The position numbers and the translations under genes were made by a program. The notes beneath the pieces were generated by a model, which saw nothing but the letters and a program-made list of their open reading frames with translations, had not been told where the DNA came from and did not search any database. 64,000 bases of DNA from Bacillus sp. FSL H8-0547. Its GTDB lineage: Bacteria > Bacillota > Bacilli > Bacillales > Bacillaceae. The stretch covers positions 48,379-112,378 of the forward strand of contig JBBODD010000002.1 of NCBI GenBank assembly GCA_038002745.1, read 5' to 3'. Below, one piece after another: positions 42,743 to 51,023 of the stretch. Position 1 is the first letter of the stretch, and each line of letters starts with the position of its first letter.

Positions 42743-43174
42743 TTATATATCAAAACCAATCATATTTTCAGCAATTTCGGCAAATGAATCTTCCTGTTCG
42801 GCTACATATGTATCCCAAATTGCCTGATCCCAAAGTTCGATCCGATTTGATACTCCGATAACAACACACTCTTTTTCAAGCTTTGCATACTGCAGAAGCG
42901 GTGCAGCCAAGTTAATGCGCCCCTGTTTGTCAAGTTCGCATTCAACAGCACCCGAGAAGAAAAATCTTGTAAATGCCCGTGCGTCTTTTTTTGTTAATGG
43001 AAGGGCCTTCAGCTTTTCCTCGATCATTTTCCATTCACTCATCGGATAGCCAAACAAGCATTGATCGAGTCCTCTGGTGATGACGAAAGTTTCTCCGAGT
43101 TCTTCGCGGAATTTGGCTGGAACGATCATGCGGCCTTTTGCATCTATCGTGTGATGATATTCACCCATGAACAT
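42743..43174 (-). CDS. mraZ: Transcriptional regulator MraZ
   Basis: AbrB-fold DNA-binding protein at the head of the division and wall cluster, forming ring-like oligomers and regulating its own operon. The two DXXXR-type motifs are visible as [18 protein letters not shown] and [19 protein letters not shown]. The start at 43172-43174 ([14 protein letters not shown]) matches B. subtilis exactly; 143 residues. A matching direct-repeat operator lies just upstream. Confidence 0.97.
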   Translation of the reverse strand: MFMGEYHHTIDAKGRMIVPAKFREELGETFVITRGLDQCLFGYPMSEWKMIEEKLKALPLTKKDARAFTRFFFSGAVECELDKQGRINLAAPLLQYAKLEKECVVIGVSNRIELWDQAIWDTYVAEQEDSFAEIAENMIGFDI

Positions 43175-43205
43175 GTCCGTCGCCCCACTTTCTTTCTCTC
43201 GGTCA

Positions 43206-43230
43206 CCACTTCCCTCCACTTCTCCCCACT
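43206..43230 (-). promoter_or_regulatory. MraZ-box-like direct repeats upstream of mraZ
   Basis: Minus strand GTGGGGAGAA, GTGGAGGGAA and GTGGTGACCG follow one another with an exact 10-base period (GTGG at 43226-43229, 43216-43219 and 43206-43209). They lie between a TAGAAT -10-like sequence (43235-43240) and the mraZ start. This is the arrangement known for MraZ autoregulation. Confidence 0.82.
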
Positions 43231-43254
43231 TCCTATTCTACACGTTCTTTTCAT

Positions 43255-43284
43255 AAAAAAAAACCCTGTATTCCACAGGATTTC
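43255..43284 (-). terminator. Intrinsic terminator of bshC
   Basis: Minus strand stem AATCCTGT / ACAGGGTT followed by nine T, between bshC and the mraZ promoter region. Confidence 0.87.
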
Positions 43285-43297
43285 AGAAATTCGTTCT

Positions 43298-44923
43298 TTA
43301 AATTTTGACAACTTTATGATGGGAGTTAAAAGAATAGCGAAGCTTCACGATTTCGTGCAGAAAATCAGGTCCATATTTATTCAAATAATAGTAAATATTC
43401 CATGTTCTCTCTTGAAATCCGCCATTTGGCTGAAGAGATTTCGCGATTCTTGTGAATTTATCCAATTCTGCGCGGTGCTTTTGCTGAACTTTTTTGTCGA
43501 CGTGAGATTGAAGCAAATCAAGCTGTGACTGAATAAAAAATGAATTTTTTTCAAGAAACGGCTGAAGGCTTGCGTCTTTAGCGACTGCCGACTCCCGAAG
43601 GCTTTTGTGAATCCGTTCAATCTCCGTCTTGGCTTGAGAAATTTCAGGGGTCAGCTGAGAAGGTTCCATTTTAGCAAGCCACTCTTCCCGGACTTTGTCA
43701 GCCCCTTTTGAAAACAGGTCGTCGAGCGTAAGTGAAACGTCCCTCATATCCGATTCGATGGACCGTTCAACAAAGGTGATATTCAGCCTTGGCACTACTG
43801 GCGGCATGAAAAAGCCTGCTGTTTCAAATACTCTCTTAAGCTCTGCCCAGTAAGAAATTTCTCCCGGCCCTGCGATAAAGGCAAGTGTCGGAAGAAGATA
43901 TTCCTGCATAAGCGGCCTTGTGACAACATTGTTGCTCAGTCTCTCCGGATATTGTTCTGCGAACTGCTTAAGCTCTGCCTCAGTATACGACAGACCTTCG
44001 GCAGTAAAGACGGAATCATCTGTACGCTTAAGAAGCAGACGGTCACCTTTGCTGTCATGGAAGAAAAGATTTGCGCTCGCGTGATCAGCTTCAATGATTG
44101 GCTTGTAACCAGCTTCAGTCATGTATTCCTGCTGAGCTGAAAGGCTCTCAGACAGCTCTTCATTTTTCATGATTAAATGCTGAAAAAATCCTGCTTCCAT
44201 TTTTCTGAGCTCAGGATCTGAAGAGTTGATCAGCACCAATCCGTAATCCGAAAACATTTCATATGTAAGATGTTCGAAAAACTCCGTATAAGTGGCTGAA
44301 ACAGACAGCGTTTGTTTGAGGCTGTTCATCAGCTCCATTGTATAGTCCGTTTCCCCGTATGTTTCAAAAACAGAGCAGATAAAGTTCCAGCATTCCGCGT
44401 GGTCGATAGGTTTATAGAACACAGGAATCTTTTCATTCATGGCTGTTTTAACAGCCTTCTTCTTGATAACCCCGTTTTGAGAGACATGCAGATGATTGAC
44501 CTCAGCAAAATCATGATCCTCACCCGCTACCCAGAAGACTGGAATGACCGGAACAGACAGCTTTGCTTCCTGCTGTTCTGCAAGGACGAGAATTGAAATG
44601 ATTTTGTGAATCGTATAAAGCGGTCCTGTCAAAAGACCTGCCTGCTGTCCCCCGACGACAACAAGACTTTCCGGATCTTTTAAACGCTCTATATTACGGA
44701 TCACAGGTTCTTTGTCCTGAAAATGCTTTTGGTGGTAACTCAAAAGATAGGAGGACAGCTCTTCTCTTGCGAATGTTCTATTTTTTAAGTCCTTCACTCT
44801 TTTTTCATAAACGGTGTCATCCGTAATGCTGTAGTCAAAGTAGTCCTCTGTATTCAGCCTGCCGCTGATCAGATCTTCGACTAATCGGTTCGAATGGCGA
44901 AGGGAGAGGTCAGTAATCTCCAT
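43298..44923 (-). CDS. bshC: Bacillithiol biosynthesis cysteine-adding enzyme BshC
   Basis: Putative ligase that adds cysteine to glucosaminyl-malate, the last step of bacillithiol synthesis; yllA in B. subtilis. The nucleotide-fold segment VVGGQQAGLLTGPLYTIHKI is present near residue 95, with PVFWVAGEDHDFAEVNH downstream. A long C-terminal coiled coil (about 410-480) is typical. The start at 44921-44923 (MEITDLSLRHSNRL) has AAAGGAAG upstream; the 29-codon extension is unsupported. Product is 541 residues. Confidence 0.95.
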   Translation of the reverse strand: MEITDLSLRHSNRLVEDLISGRLNTEDYFDYSITDDTVYEKRVKDLKNRTFAREELSSYLLSYHQKHFQDKEPVIRNIERLKDPESLVVVGGQQAGLLTGPLYTIHKIISILVLAEQQEAKLSVPVIPVFWVAGEDHDFAEVNHLHVSQNGVIKKKAVKTAMNEKIPVFYKPIDHAECWNFICSVFETYGETDYTMELMNSLKQTLSVSATYTEFFEHLTYEMFSDYGLVLINSSDPELRKMEAGFFQHLIMKNEELSESLSAQQEYMTEAGYKPIIEADHASANLFFHDSKGDRLLLKRTDDSVFTAEGLSYTEAELKQFAEQYPERLSNNVVTRPLMQEYLLPTLAFIAGPGEISYWAELKRVFETAGFFMPPVVPRLNITFVERSIESDMRDVSLTLDDLFSKGADKVREEWLAKMEPSQLTPEISQAKTEIERIHKSLRESAVAKDASLQPFLEKNSFFIQSQLDLLQSHVDKKVQQKHRAELDKFTRIAKSLQPNGGFQERTWNIYYYLNKYGPDFLHEIVKLRYSFNSHHKVVKI

Positions 44924-45012
44924 TTGTGTAAACTTCCTTTCCGGGTTATGTAAGCATCCGAGAAGAGTATAGCATTTATCCGGCTGAAAAGAAAAAGACT
45001 TTGCCTGCACCT

Positions 45013-45402
45013 TCAGATATATTCAAGTATCCCTCTTAATGCTCCGAATACCGCAAGAATGGTTGAGAGCGGAAGGAGAATCAGAAAAGAAAATCGCCAG
45101 CACTTTTTAAAGGCTTTTGACAGCGGAACAGATGAGCTGGATCTTATCATATAAATGAGGACAGCAAACATCACAACCAGCAGAAACAGAAAAACACCTC
45201 CATAAACAGATGTATCAGATAAAACAAGCAATTTAAAATAAATGGAGAGCGCAAACAGAACGACAGCAGCATCTGCTGCATACAGCATGCCCCTTTTTAC
45301 ATTTCCCGTTACCGCTGATAAAACAGCGACCAGAATGAGGAAAGTTAGCAACGGAAGAGACACGGCAAATGCTGCGAGATTGATGAACCACTCGCCGATC
45401 AT
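45013..45402 (-). CDS. DUF3397 family membrane protein
   Basis: Small integral membrane protein of 129 residues with four hydrophobic helices and basic loops. It resembles the DUF3397 family found beside bshC or panE in Bacilli. Its ATG overlaps the panE stop by four bases (ATGA), so it is translated with panE. Function unknown. Confidence 0.82.
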   Translation of the reverse strand: MIGEWFINLAAFAVSLPLLTFLILVAVLSAVTGNVKRGMLYAADAAVVLFALSIYFKLLVLSDTSVYGGVFLFLLVVMFAVLIYMIRSSSSVPLSKAFKKCWRFSFLILLPLSTILAVFGALRGILEYI

Positions 45403-46277
45403 TCCTTTTCTCCGCCTTTAACAGCATGATACAAAAATTCAAGCAGCGGAACCGGCTTATTGTGCTTTTTTGCCTCATCAAGCAAATAGCCGATAATCCC
45501 GTCAATTTCTGTTTTTCGGGATGCTTCCACATCCCTGAGCATGGATGACCTGTTCTCCGCCGTCCTTCTGCAAATCTCCATTACCTTTTCCCACTCTGCA
45601 TTTTCATCAGACATATCTAAAATCCCGATAGCTTCTTTAAATACAGATTTAGCCATCCTTCTGTAATGAGGGCTTTCAATAAGCTCACCGTTTTTCACTT
45701 TTAAAAGGGCTGTCAGCGGATTAATAACTGCATTTGCAAGCAGCTTTCTTGAATGTGCTTCTCTCCAGTCCTTAACAGCTTCAAACGGGAAACGTTCTGA
45801 ATCAAGGGCCGTAAGTGGTAGAGGAGGCTGATCAGGGAACAGAGAACTGACTTTAATGACACCCGCACCCGTATGCGCGACAGTCGCATCACCCGACTTT
45901 AAAGATCCATGCTCAACAGAGCCGATATAGACATTATGTCCATCAAGAGATTTCAGCAGAGGGATATGAGACATGCCATTTTGCAGAAACAGGAGGTTTT
46001 TCCTTTCTTTGATTTCTTTCAATGAAGGAAGAACATCGCCAAGCTGATACTGCTTGACGGCTATCATCAGCAACGGCTCTTTGAAGTCCTTGCCGGAACA
46101 TGCTTTCACATCTTTGACAGTTGTTTTCTGATCTCCCTGCAGAAGGATTAATCCTTTTTCATTGATCAGGTCTGACTGTTCTTTTCTTCTCGTGTAAACT
46201 GTGACTCTGTGCTCTTTAGCCAAGTAAGCTGCACAGAGCATTCCCACAGAGCCTGAGCCGATAATGCCAATCTCCAT
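45399..46277 (-). CDS. panE: 2-dehydropantoate 2-reductase
   Basis: NADPH-dependent ketopantoate reductase of the PanE/ApbA family, giving pantoate for CoA synthesis; ylbQ position in B. subtilis. The N-terminal nucleotide motif is MEIGIIGSGSVGMLCAAYLA. A catalytic Lys is expected in the HSRKLLANAVINPLTALLK segment, which is clear in the sequence. Product is 292 residues. Two paralogues exist in many Bacilli, so the in vivo substrate is inferred. Confidence 0.88.
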   Translation of the reverse strand: MEIGIIGSGSVGMLCAAYLAKEHRVTVYTRRKEQSDLINEKGLILLQGDQKTTVKDVKACSGKDFKEPLLMIAVKQYQLGDVLPSLKEIKERKNLLFLQNGMSHIPLLKSLDGHNVYIGSVEHGSLKSGDATVAHTGAGVIKVSSLFPDQPPLPLTALDSERFPFEAVKDWREAHSRKLLANAVINPLTALLKVKNGELIESPHYRRMAKSVFKEAIGILDMSDENAEWEKVMEICRRTAENRSSMLRDVEASRKTEIDGIIGYLLDEAKKHNKPVPLLEFLYHAVKGGEKE

Positions 46278-46340
46278 ATATGCATCCCACCGTTTCTCAT
46301 TCGTTTCTTTATCATAACAAAATAGTCAAAATGTTCCTAT

Positions 46341-46392
46341 AGCTATTCCGCCGCCTGTTAGGGGAAAGCTATTCCGCCGCCTGTTAGGGGAA
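46341..46392. repeat. 26-bp tandem duplication upstream of panE
   Basis: AGCTATTCCGCC.. of 26 bases (46341-46366) is followed at once by an identical second copy (46367-46392). Each has TTCC and GGAA ends as short inverted arms. It lies in the panE upstream region. Confidence 0.95.
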
Positions 46393-46410
46393 ATTTTCAC
46401 CAAATAAAAG

Positions 46411-46438
46411 AAAACAAGCCAGCTCTTGGCTGGCTTGT
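46411..46438 (-). terminator. Intrinsic terminator of the acyl-CoA carboxylase operon
   Basis: Minus strand stem CAAGCCAGCC / AGCTGGCTTG followed by TTTTCTTTT, a few bases after the carboxyltransferase gene. Confidence 0.92.
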
Positions 46439-46444
46439 GTGTAA

Positions 46445-47986
46445 TCAGACCGGATAGACCGGATGCTTGCGTTCGCCGAATGGAATTGCTTTTGTTTCAT
46501 AAAGGGAAAATCTTGAGATCAGCTCTTCTCTCAGCTTATCAGCAGAAACAATATCATCCACAATCATTTCTGATGCGAGCTTATAAATATCAATATTTTC
46601 TTTGTATTCCTGCTGCTTTTCCAGAACAAACTTCATTCTTTCTTTTGGATCCTCTATTTCATTTATTTTGTTTGAGTAGATGGCATTCACCGCTGCTTCA
46701 GGACCCATAACGGCGATCTGCGCAGTTGGAAGGGCGATCACACAATCTGTTTCAAAAGCAGGGCCAGCCATTGCATAAAGTCCCGCACCGTATGCTTTTC
46801 TCACAATCACGGAAATTTTAGGCACAGTTGCCGAACTCATCGCTGCAATCATCTTTGCCCCGTGCCGGATAATCCCGGCGCGCTCCACTTTTGTTCCAAT
46901 CATGAAACCCGGCACATCGGCAAGGAACAGGAGCGGAATGTGGAAAGCATCTGCCAGCTGCATGAATTTTGCCGCTTTGTCGGCAGAATCCACGAAAAGC
47001 ACGCCACCTTTCACCCTCGGCTGATTCGCGATAATGGCCACGACTTTCCCGTTCAGTCTGGCGAATCCAGTGATGATTTCAGGAGCAAATAACCGTTTGA
47101 TTTCAAAAAAACTGCCTGCATCAATAAGTGAATCAATGCATTCATACATATCAAACGGAGCATTTTGATTGTGCGGCACAATTTCCGTAAGCGGTCTGCC
47201 CTGCTTTGGCAAAACGGGTTCTGCTTCTTTCGTCACGCTCAGATAGTTTTGCGGGAAGTACGTCAAATAGCGTCTTGCTTCAAGGATCGCCTCTTCTTCT
47301 GTTTTCACAAGAACGTCACCGCATCCGCTCACTGAACAGTGCATTCTCGCTCCGCCCATCTCCTCAAGCGAAACTTTTTCCCCGATTACTTTCTCTGCCA
47401 TGCGCGGTGAGCCAAGGTACATGGAAGCATTCCCGTCAACCATAATCACAATATCGCAAAAAGCAGGAATATAAGCTCCCCCCGCAGCTGAAGGCCCAAA
47501 GAGAAGACAGATTTGCGGAATGCTGCCGGACAGCTTTACCTGATTGTAAAAAATTCTGCCTGCGCCGCGGCGGTTCGGGAACATATCAATTTGATCCGTG
47601 ATTCTGGCTCCTGCAGAATCCACTAAATAAAGGAGAGGCACTTTCAATTTTTCTGCCGTTTCCTGAATGCGGATGATTTTTTCAACGGTTCTGGCTCCCC
47701 ATGATCCCGCTTTGATCGTCGAGTCATTGGCCATCACGCATACGGTTTCTCCGTTTATTTTTCCGACAGCGGTCACAACTCCATCAGATGGAAGGTCGCC
47801 TGCCTGATTATTGGCAAATTTGCCGTCTTCTGTATACTTTCCGTTGTCAAATAGCCTGTTCAGCCGTTCCCTGACAAACAGCTTGCCCTGGGCATTCAGT
47901 TTTTCGTGATATTTAGGGTGTCCACCGGCTTCGATTTCAGCTGTCTTTTCTTTCAGCAATTTTTCAAGTTCATCAACTTTCATCAT
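46445..47986 (-). CDS. Acyl-CoA carboxylase carboxyltransferase subunit (beta)
   Basis: Biotin-dependent carboxyltransferase of the PCC/MCC-beta family, transferring carboxyl from carboxybiotin to an acyl-CoA. Two crotonase-fold halves are visible (LVDSAGARI, GPSAAGGAYIPAFCDI; then LADVPGFMIGTKVERAGIIRHGAKM). It is 513 residues. It lies downstream of a biotin carrier and a biotin carboxylase gene, making a complete three-part enzyme. The substrate (propionyl, methylcrotonyl, geranyl or other acyl-CoA) cannot be decided by eye. B. subtilis has its similar yngE set elsewhere, not at this locus. Confidence 0.92.
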   Translation of the reverse strand: MMKVDELEKLLKEKTAEIEAGGHPKYHEKLNAQGKLFVRERLNRLFDNGKYTEDGKFANNQAGDLPSDGVVTAVGKINGETVCVMANDSTIKAGSWGARTVEKIIRIQETAEKLKVPLLYLVDSAGARITDQIDMFPNRRGAGRIFYNQVKLSGSIPQICLLFGPSAAGGAYIPAFCDIVIMVDGNASMYLGSPRMAEKVIGEKVSLEEMGGARMHCSVSGCGDVLVKTEEEAILEARRYLTYFPQNYLSVTKEAEPVLPKQGRPLTEIVPHNQNAPFDMYECIDSLIDAGSFFEIKRLFAPEIITGFARLNGKVVAIIANQPRVKGGVLFVDSADKAAKFMQLADAFHIPLLFLADVPGFMIGTKVERAGIIRHGAKMIAAMSSATVPKISVIVRKAYGAGLYAMAGPAFETDCVIALPTAQIAVMGPEAAVNAIYSNKINEIEDPKERMKFVLEKQQEYKENIDIYKLASEMIVDDIVSADKLREELISRFSLYETKAIPFGERKHPVYPV

Positions 47987-48002
47987 TTGGAATCCCTCCT
48001 CA

Positions 48003-48218
48003 TTACGGTTTTAAAACAAGCAGAACATCGCCTTCGTTAACAAAATCCCCGGCTTCTGCTTTTACCTCTTCCACTGTGCCGTTCTCCGGACTGTCGAGGG
48101 GGATCTCCATTTTCATTGACTCAAGCATGATCACATCTTGTCCAGCCGCTACTTCATCACCTGCTGCCACTAATACATGCAAAACAGTTCCTGCCATACT
48201 TGCTTTAATTTCGATCAT
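48003..48218 (-). CDS. Biotin carboxyl carrier protein of the acyl-CoA carboxylase
   Basis: Single-domain biotinyl carrier of 71 residues, similar in size to B. subtilis YngHB. The biotinylation site is Lys36 in LESMKMEIPL, flanked by the usual Gly-rich half-repeats. The ATG at 48216-48218 is chosen because GGAGG sits eight bases upstream. It lies between the carboxylase and carboxyltransferase genes. Confidence 0.94.
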   Translation of the reverse strand: MIEIKASMAGTVLHVLVAAGDEVAAGQDVIMLESMKMEIPLDSPENGTVEEVKAEAGDFVNEGDVLLVLKP

Positions 48219-48281
48219 GTTTAAATCCTCCATTCATGGTGTTTGGTTACTTTTTTCATGTTAAAGCCTTTCCGCACATTC

Positions 48282-49619
48282 TTATGCCAATACGGCAGTC
48301 TGCAGAAAGGACGTGCTGTATATGCCCTTTTTAAATTGACTGTTTGATAAAATCGTCAAAAATAACGGCAGATTGGTTTTAATTCCTTCTATTTTAACTC
48401 CGTTCAAAAATGTCTCGGCTTTAGCTAAAGCATCCGGACGGTTTTCACCGGTCACAATGATTTTTGCAACAAGCGGATCATAAAATGGTGTAACTGTATC
48501 CCCTTCTGCATAAGCACAGTCGACAATGACTCCGTCCATTTCTTTAAATGTAAACGCTTTAATTAAGCCTGGTGACGGAATGAATTTCACAGGATCTTCT
48601 GCATAGAGCCTGAACTGGATGGAATGGCCCTCTTTTGTGATCTCCGGCTGCATGGATGGAAGCTTTTCCCCTGCCGCTGTCCGGATCTGCCATTCAACAA
48701 GGTCAATTCCTGTTATTCCTTCTGTAACCCTGTGCTCCACCTGGAGTCTTGTATTCATTTCCAGAAAATAAAAATTTTCTTCTTCATCCACAATAAATTC
48801 AATCGTACCGGCATTTATGTATCCTGCATGAATGGCTGCAGCAACTGAAGCAGCGCACATTTTTTCTCGGGTTGCTTCAGACAGATGAGGCGACGGTGAT
48901 TCTTCCACCACTTTCTGGTTTCTGCGCTGAACAGAACAATCCCGCTCAAACATGTGCACAACATTCCCAGACTCATCTCCAAAAAGCTGAATCTCAATAT
49001 GCCTTGCTTCTGAAATGAATTTTTCAATAAACACATCATCATTTCCAAAGTAGGCTTTTGCTCTCGTTTTGACGGAAGCAAAGGATTTTTTCAGGGCTTC
49101 CTCGTCATCGCAGCGCTGCATGCCGATTCCTCCGCCGCCTCCGCTTGCTTTCAGCATGACCGGATAGCCAATCTCAGAAGCATATGCGCATGCTTCGTCC
49201 ATATCAGCAAGGCCTGAGCTTCCCGGCACGACAGGAACACCTGCTTCTTTCATTGCTTTCCTTGCCGCTACTTTGTCCCCCATTATGGCAAGTGTCTCAG
49301 ACTTCGGGCCAATAAATTTTATCCCCCTGGCCTCTGCCGCCTGGGCAAACTCCGTATTCTCAGACAAGAAACCATATCCGGGGTGAATGGCATCCACTTT
49401 TTCACGGACTGCTATGTTTAAAATATCATCTTTTAATAAGTAAGATTTCGCTACAGGCGCTTCACCGATCCTGAATGCATAATCAGCAGCCTTTACAAAA
49501 GGCAGTCCTTCATCTGCATCAGAATAAACAGCTACCGTTTCTACCCCCATTTTTTGACACGTTTTCATAATCCGGAGCGCAATTTCTCCCCTGTTTGCAA
49601 TTAAAATTTTCTTCAACAT
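48282..49619 (-). CDS. Biotin carboxylase subunit of acyl-CoA carboxylase
   Basis: ATP-grasp enzyme that carboxylates biotin on the adjacent carrier. Motifs: KKILIANRGEIALRIMKTC at the start, GYGFLSENTEFAQA, the Gly-rich LKASGGGGGIGMQ and FLEMNTRLQVEH catalytic loop. Start at 49617-49619 behind GGAGGGG; 445 residues. The family is shared with AccC, but linkage to its own carrier and beta subunit argues for a dedicated acyl-CoA carboxylase. First gene of the operon, divergent from ylbP. Confidence 0.93.
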   Translation of the reverse strand: MLKKILIANRGEIALRIMKTCQKMGVETVAVYSDADEGLPFVKAADYAFRIGEAPVAKSYLLKDDILNIAVREKVDAIHPGYGFLSENTEFAQAAEARGIKFIGPKSETLAIMGDKVAARKAMKEAGVPVVPGSSGLADMDEACAYASEIGYPVMLKASGGGGGIGMQRCDDEEALKKSFASVKTRAKAYFGNDDVFIEKFISEARHIEIQLFGDESGNVVHMFERDCSVQRRNQKVVEESPSPHLSEATREKMCAASVAAAIHAGYINAGTIEFIVDEEENFYFLEMNTRLQVEHRVTEGITGIDLVEWQIRTAAGEKLPSMQPEITKEGHSIQFRLYAEDPVKFIPSPGLIKAFTFKEMDGVIVDCAYAEGDTVTPFYDPLVAKIIVTGENRPDALAKAETFLNGVKIEGIKTNLPLFLTILSNSQFKKGIYSTSFLQTAVLA

Positions 49620-49714
49620 TCTCCCCTCCCATGATGATAAGAAAATCCCCACTAAGTACATTTCTCCATCTTTTTAAAGATTCCTTCCCGAAAAATGAAA
49701 ACGCATACGAAAAC

Positions 49715-49743
49715 CTTTCTTAATTTTCTGAGCATGGTATAAT
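49715..49743 (+). promoter_or_regulatory. Likely extended -10 promoter of ylbP
   Basis: TGGTATAAT (TATAAT at 49738-49743) is an extended -10 element about 70 bases upstream of the ylbP start. No good -35 is visible. Confidence 0.6.
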
Positions 49744-49812
49744 AAATGCAAAGCTTTACCTTTTTTAATGATCTTAAACGCAAGATTCATAGGCTGCAAG
49801 GGGGCATAAACC

Positions 49813-50292
49813 ATGTTTAAGGTAGAAAAATTATTAATAAATTTTAAAACGCTGGAAGAATTTAAGAAGTTCAAAGAGTACGGGCTTCAGGAGCTCTCCA
49901 TGCTTGACGATCTTCAGGACAATATCATTGAAAATGACAGCAATTCACCATTTTACGGGATTTACTTCGGGGATAAGCTTGTTGCCCGCATGAGTCTCTA
50001 CCGTGTTGATAAAAGGTTTGATGTTTACTTTGAACCTAAACAGGATTATCTGGAGCTTTGGAAGCTTGAAGTTCTGCCTGATTACAAACGAAAGGGATGC
50101 GGCACGGCGCTTGTTGAATATGCAAAATCCTATGGTGTGCCGATTAAAACAAATCCGCGCGTGAAATCAGGGGAGTTCTGGTCAAGGATGGGATTTGAGC
50201 CAGTTACGTATGATATGGAGCGGGATAAGGGAGAAAATCCTCTCGTTTGGTATCCTGAAGGGGTGTCAGAGCAGAAAGGCGAACCTGCTTAA
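49813..50292 (+). CDS. ylbP: YlbP, GNAT-family N-acetyltransferase
   Basis: Predicted N-acetyltransferase of 159 residues. The GNAT acetyl-CoA loop is recognisable as LEVLPDYKRKGCGTALVEYA. The acceptor is unknown. AAGGGGG lies nine bases before the ATG. It stands alone between divergent accC-type and convergent gerR genes. Confidence 0.88.
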   Translation: MFKVEKLLINFKTLEEFKKFKEYGLQELSMLDDLQDNIIENDSNSPFYGIYFGDKLVARMSLYRVDKRFDVYFEPKQDYLELWKLEVLPDYKRKGCGTALVEYAKSYGVPIKTNPRVKSGEFWSRMGFEPVTYDMERDKGENPLVWYPEGVSEQKGEPA

Positions 50293-50296
50293 TAAA

Positions 50297-50335
50297 TAAG
50301 AAATGACCGCTTGTCAGCGGTCATTTCTTATTTTT
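50297..50335. terminator. Bidirectional terminator between ylbP and gerR
   Basis: AAATGACCGCT / AGCGGTCATTT arms with A and T tracts on both sides. It serves ylbP on the plus strand and overlaps the end of gerR on the minus strand. Confidence 0.9.
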
Positions 50336-50936
50336 CTGTCCGTTCTATTTTTCCGTTTCGGTCCAATTGAAAATTCACCTTTCTGCTTCGTTCATCATCT
50401 CTCATAACAGCTATGTTTCTCGCTTTTTCCATCATTTCAATCAGCATAATATAATCCTCTTCCACCATTTTAAGATTATTATGAATGGTTTCTTTTTCTG
50501 ACTTTGCCTGCTCAAGATCAAGTTCAAGCTGCTTTATGCGCTGAGCCAGTTTTTCAATTTCACTCTTGAGCTCTGCTGCATTCTCTGAGTTCTCATAGTT
50601 TTGCAGAAAGGAGATGACATCCTGGAACGTCAATGCGCCCGCTTCAGCATGCTCATGATCACCTGTGTTTGCAGCCTGTTTTTGAGGCTGGCTGTTCGAT
50701 TCCTGGCTGCGCAGCTGTTTACGCTGCGTCTTGGCAATCTCAATTGCAGATTTATATTGCTTTCTGACATACGAATTCCAGCGGAAGCCGCATGCAGCTG
50801 CCGTTCTGGACAATTTTCTGCCGACATCTTCGAATGCAGCAAGCTGCGTGCCGCCTTCCCTGATCTGTCTGAGTACAATCTCTGCAAGCATTAAATCCTC
50901 ATCCTGTGTCCAGGCATCCTGCCGTGTAGTCGTCAT
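50328..50936 (-). CDS. gerR: RsfA-family sporulation transcriptional regulator (GerR/YlbO)
   Basis: Mother-cell regulator of the RsfA/YlbO family, modulating part of the sigma-E regulon. A Myb-like DNA-binding domain occupies the first 75 residues (AWTQDEDLMLAEIVLRQIRE..RTAAACGFRWNSYVRKQY). A long coiled coil lies at about 115-175. Start at 50934-50936 (MTTTRQDAWTQDED) behind GAGGGGG; 202 residues. A loose sigma-E-like element may lie about 40 bases upstream. Confidence 0.93.
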   Translation of the reverse strand: MTTTRQDAWTQDEDLMLAEIVLRQIREGGTQLAAFEDVGRKLSRTAAACGFRWNSYVRKQYKSAIEIAKTQRKQLRSQESNSQPQKQAANTGDHEHAEAGALTFQDVISFLQNYENSENAAELKSEIEKLAQRIKQLELDLEQAKSEKETIHNNLKMVEEDYIMLIEMMEKARNIAVMRDDERSRKVNFQLDRNGKIERTEK

Positions 50937-51023
50937 TGTCTGTTCCCCCTCAATGCGCATTTTTTACATACTTATGCGCCTGCTAGAGTAGATAGACTAA
51001 TTGACAATGTTTTAATCGATGAC

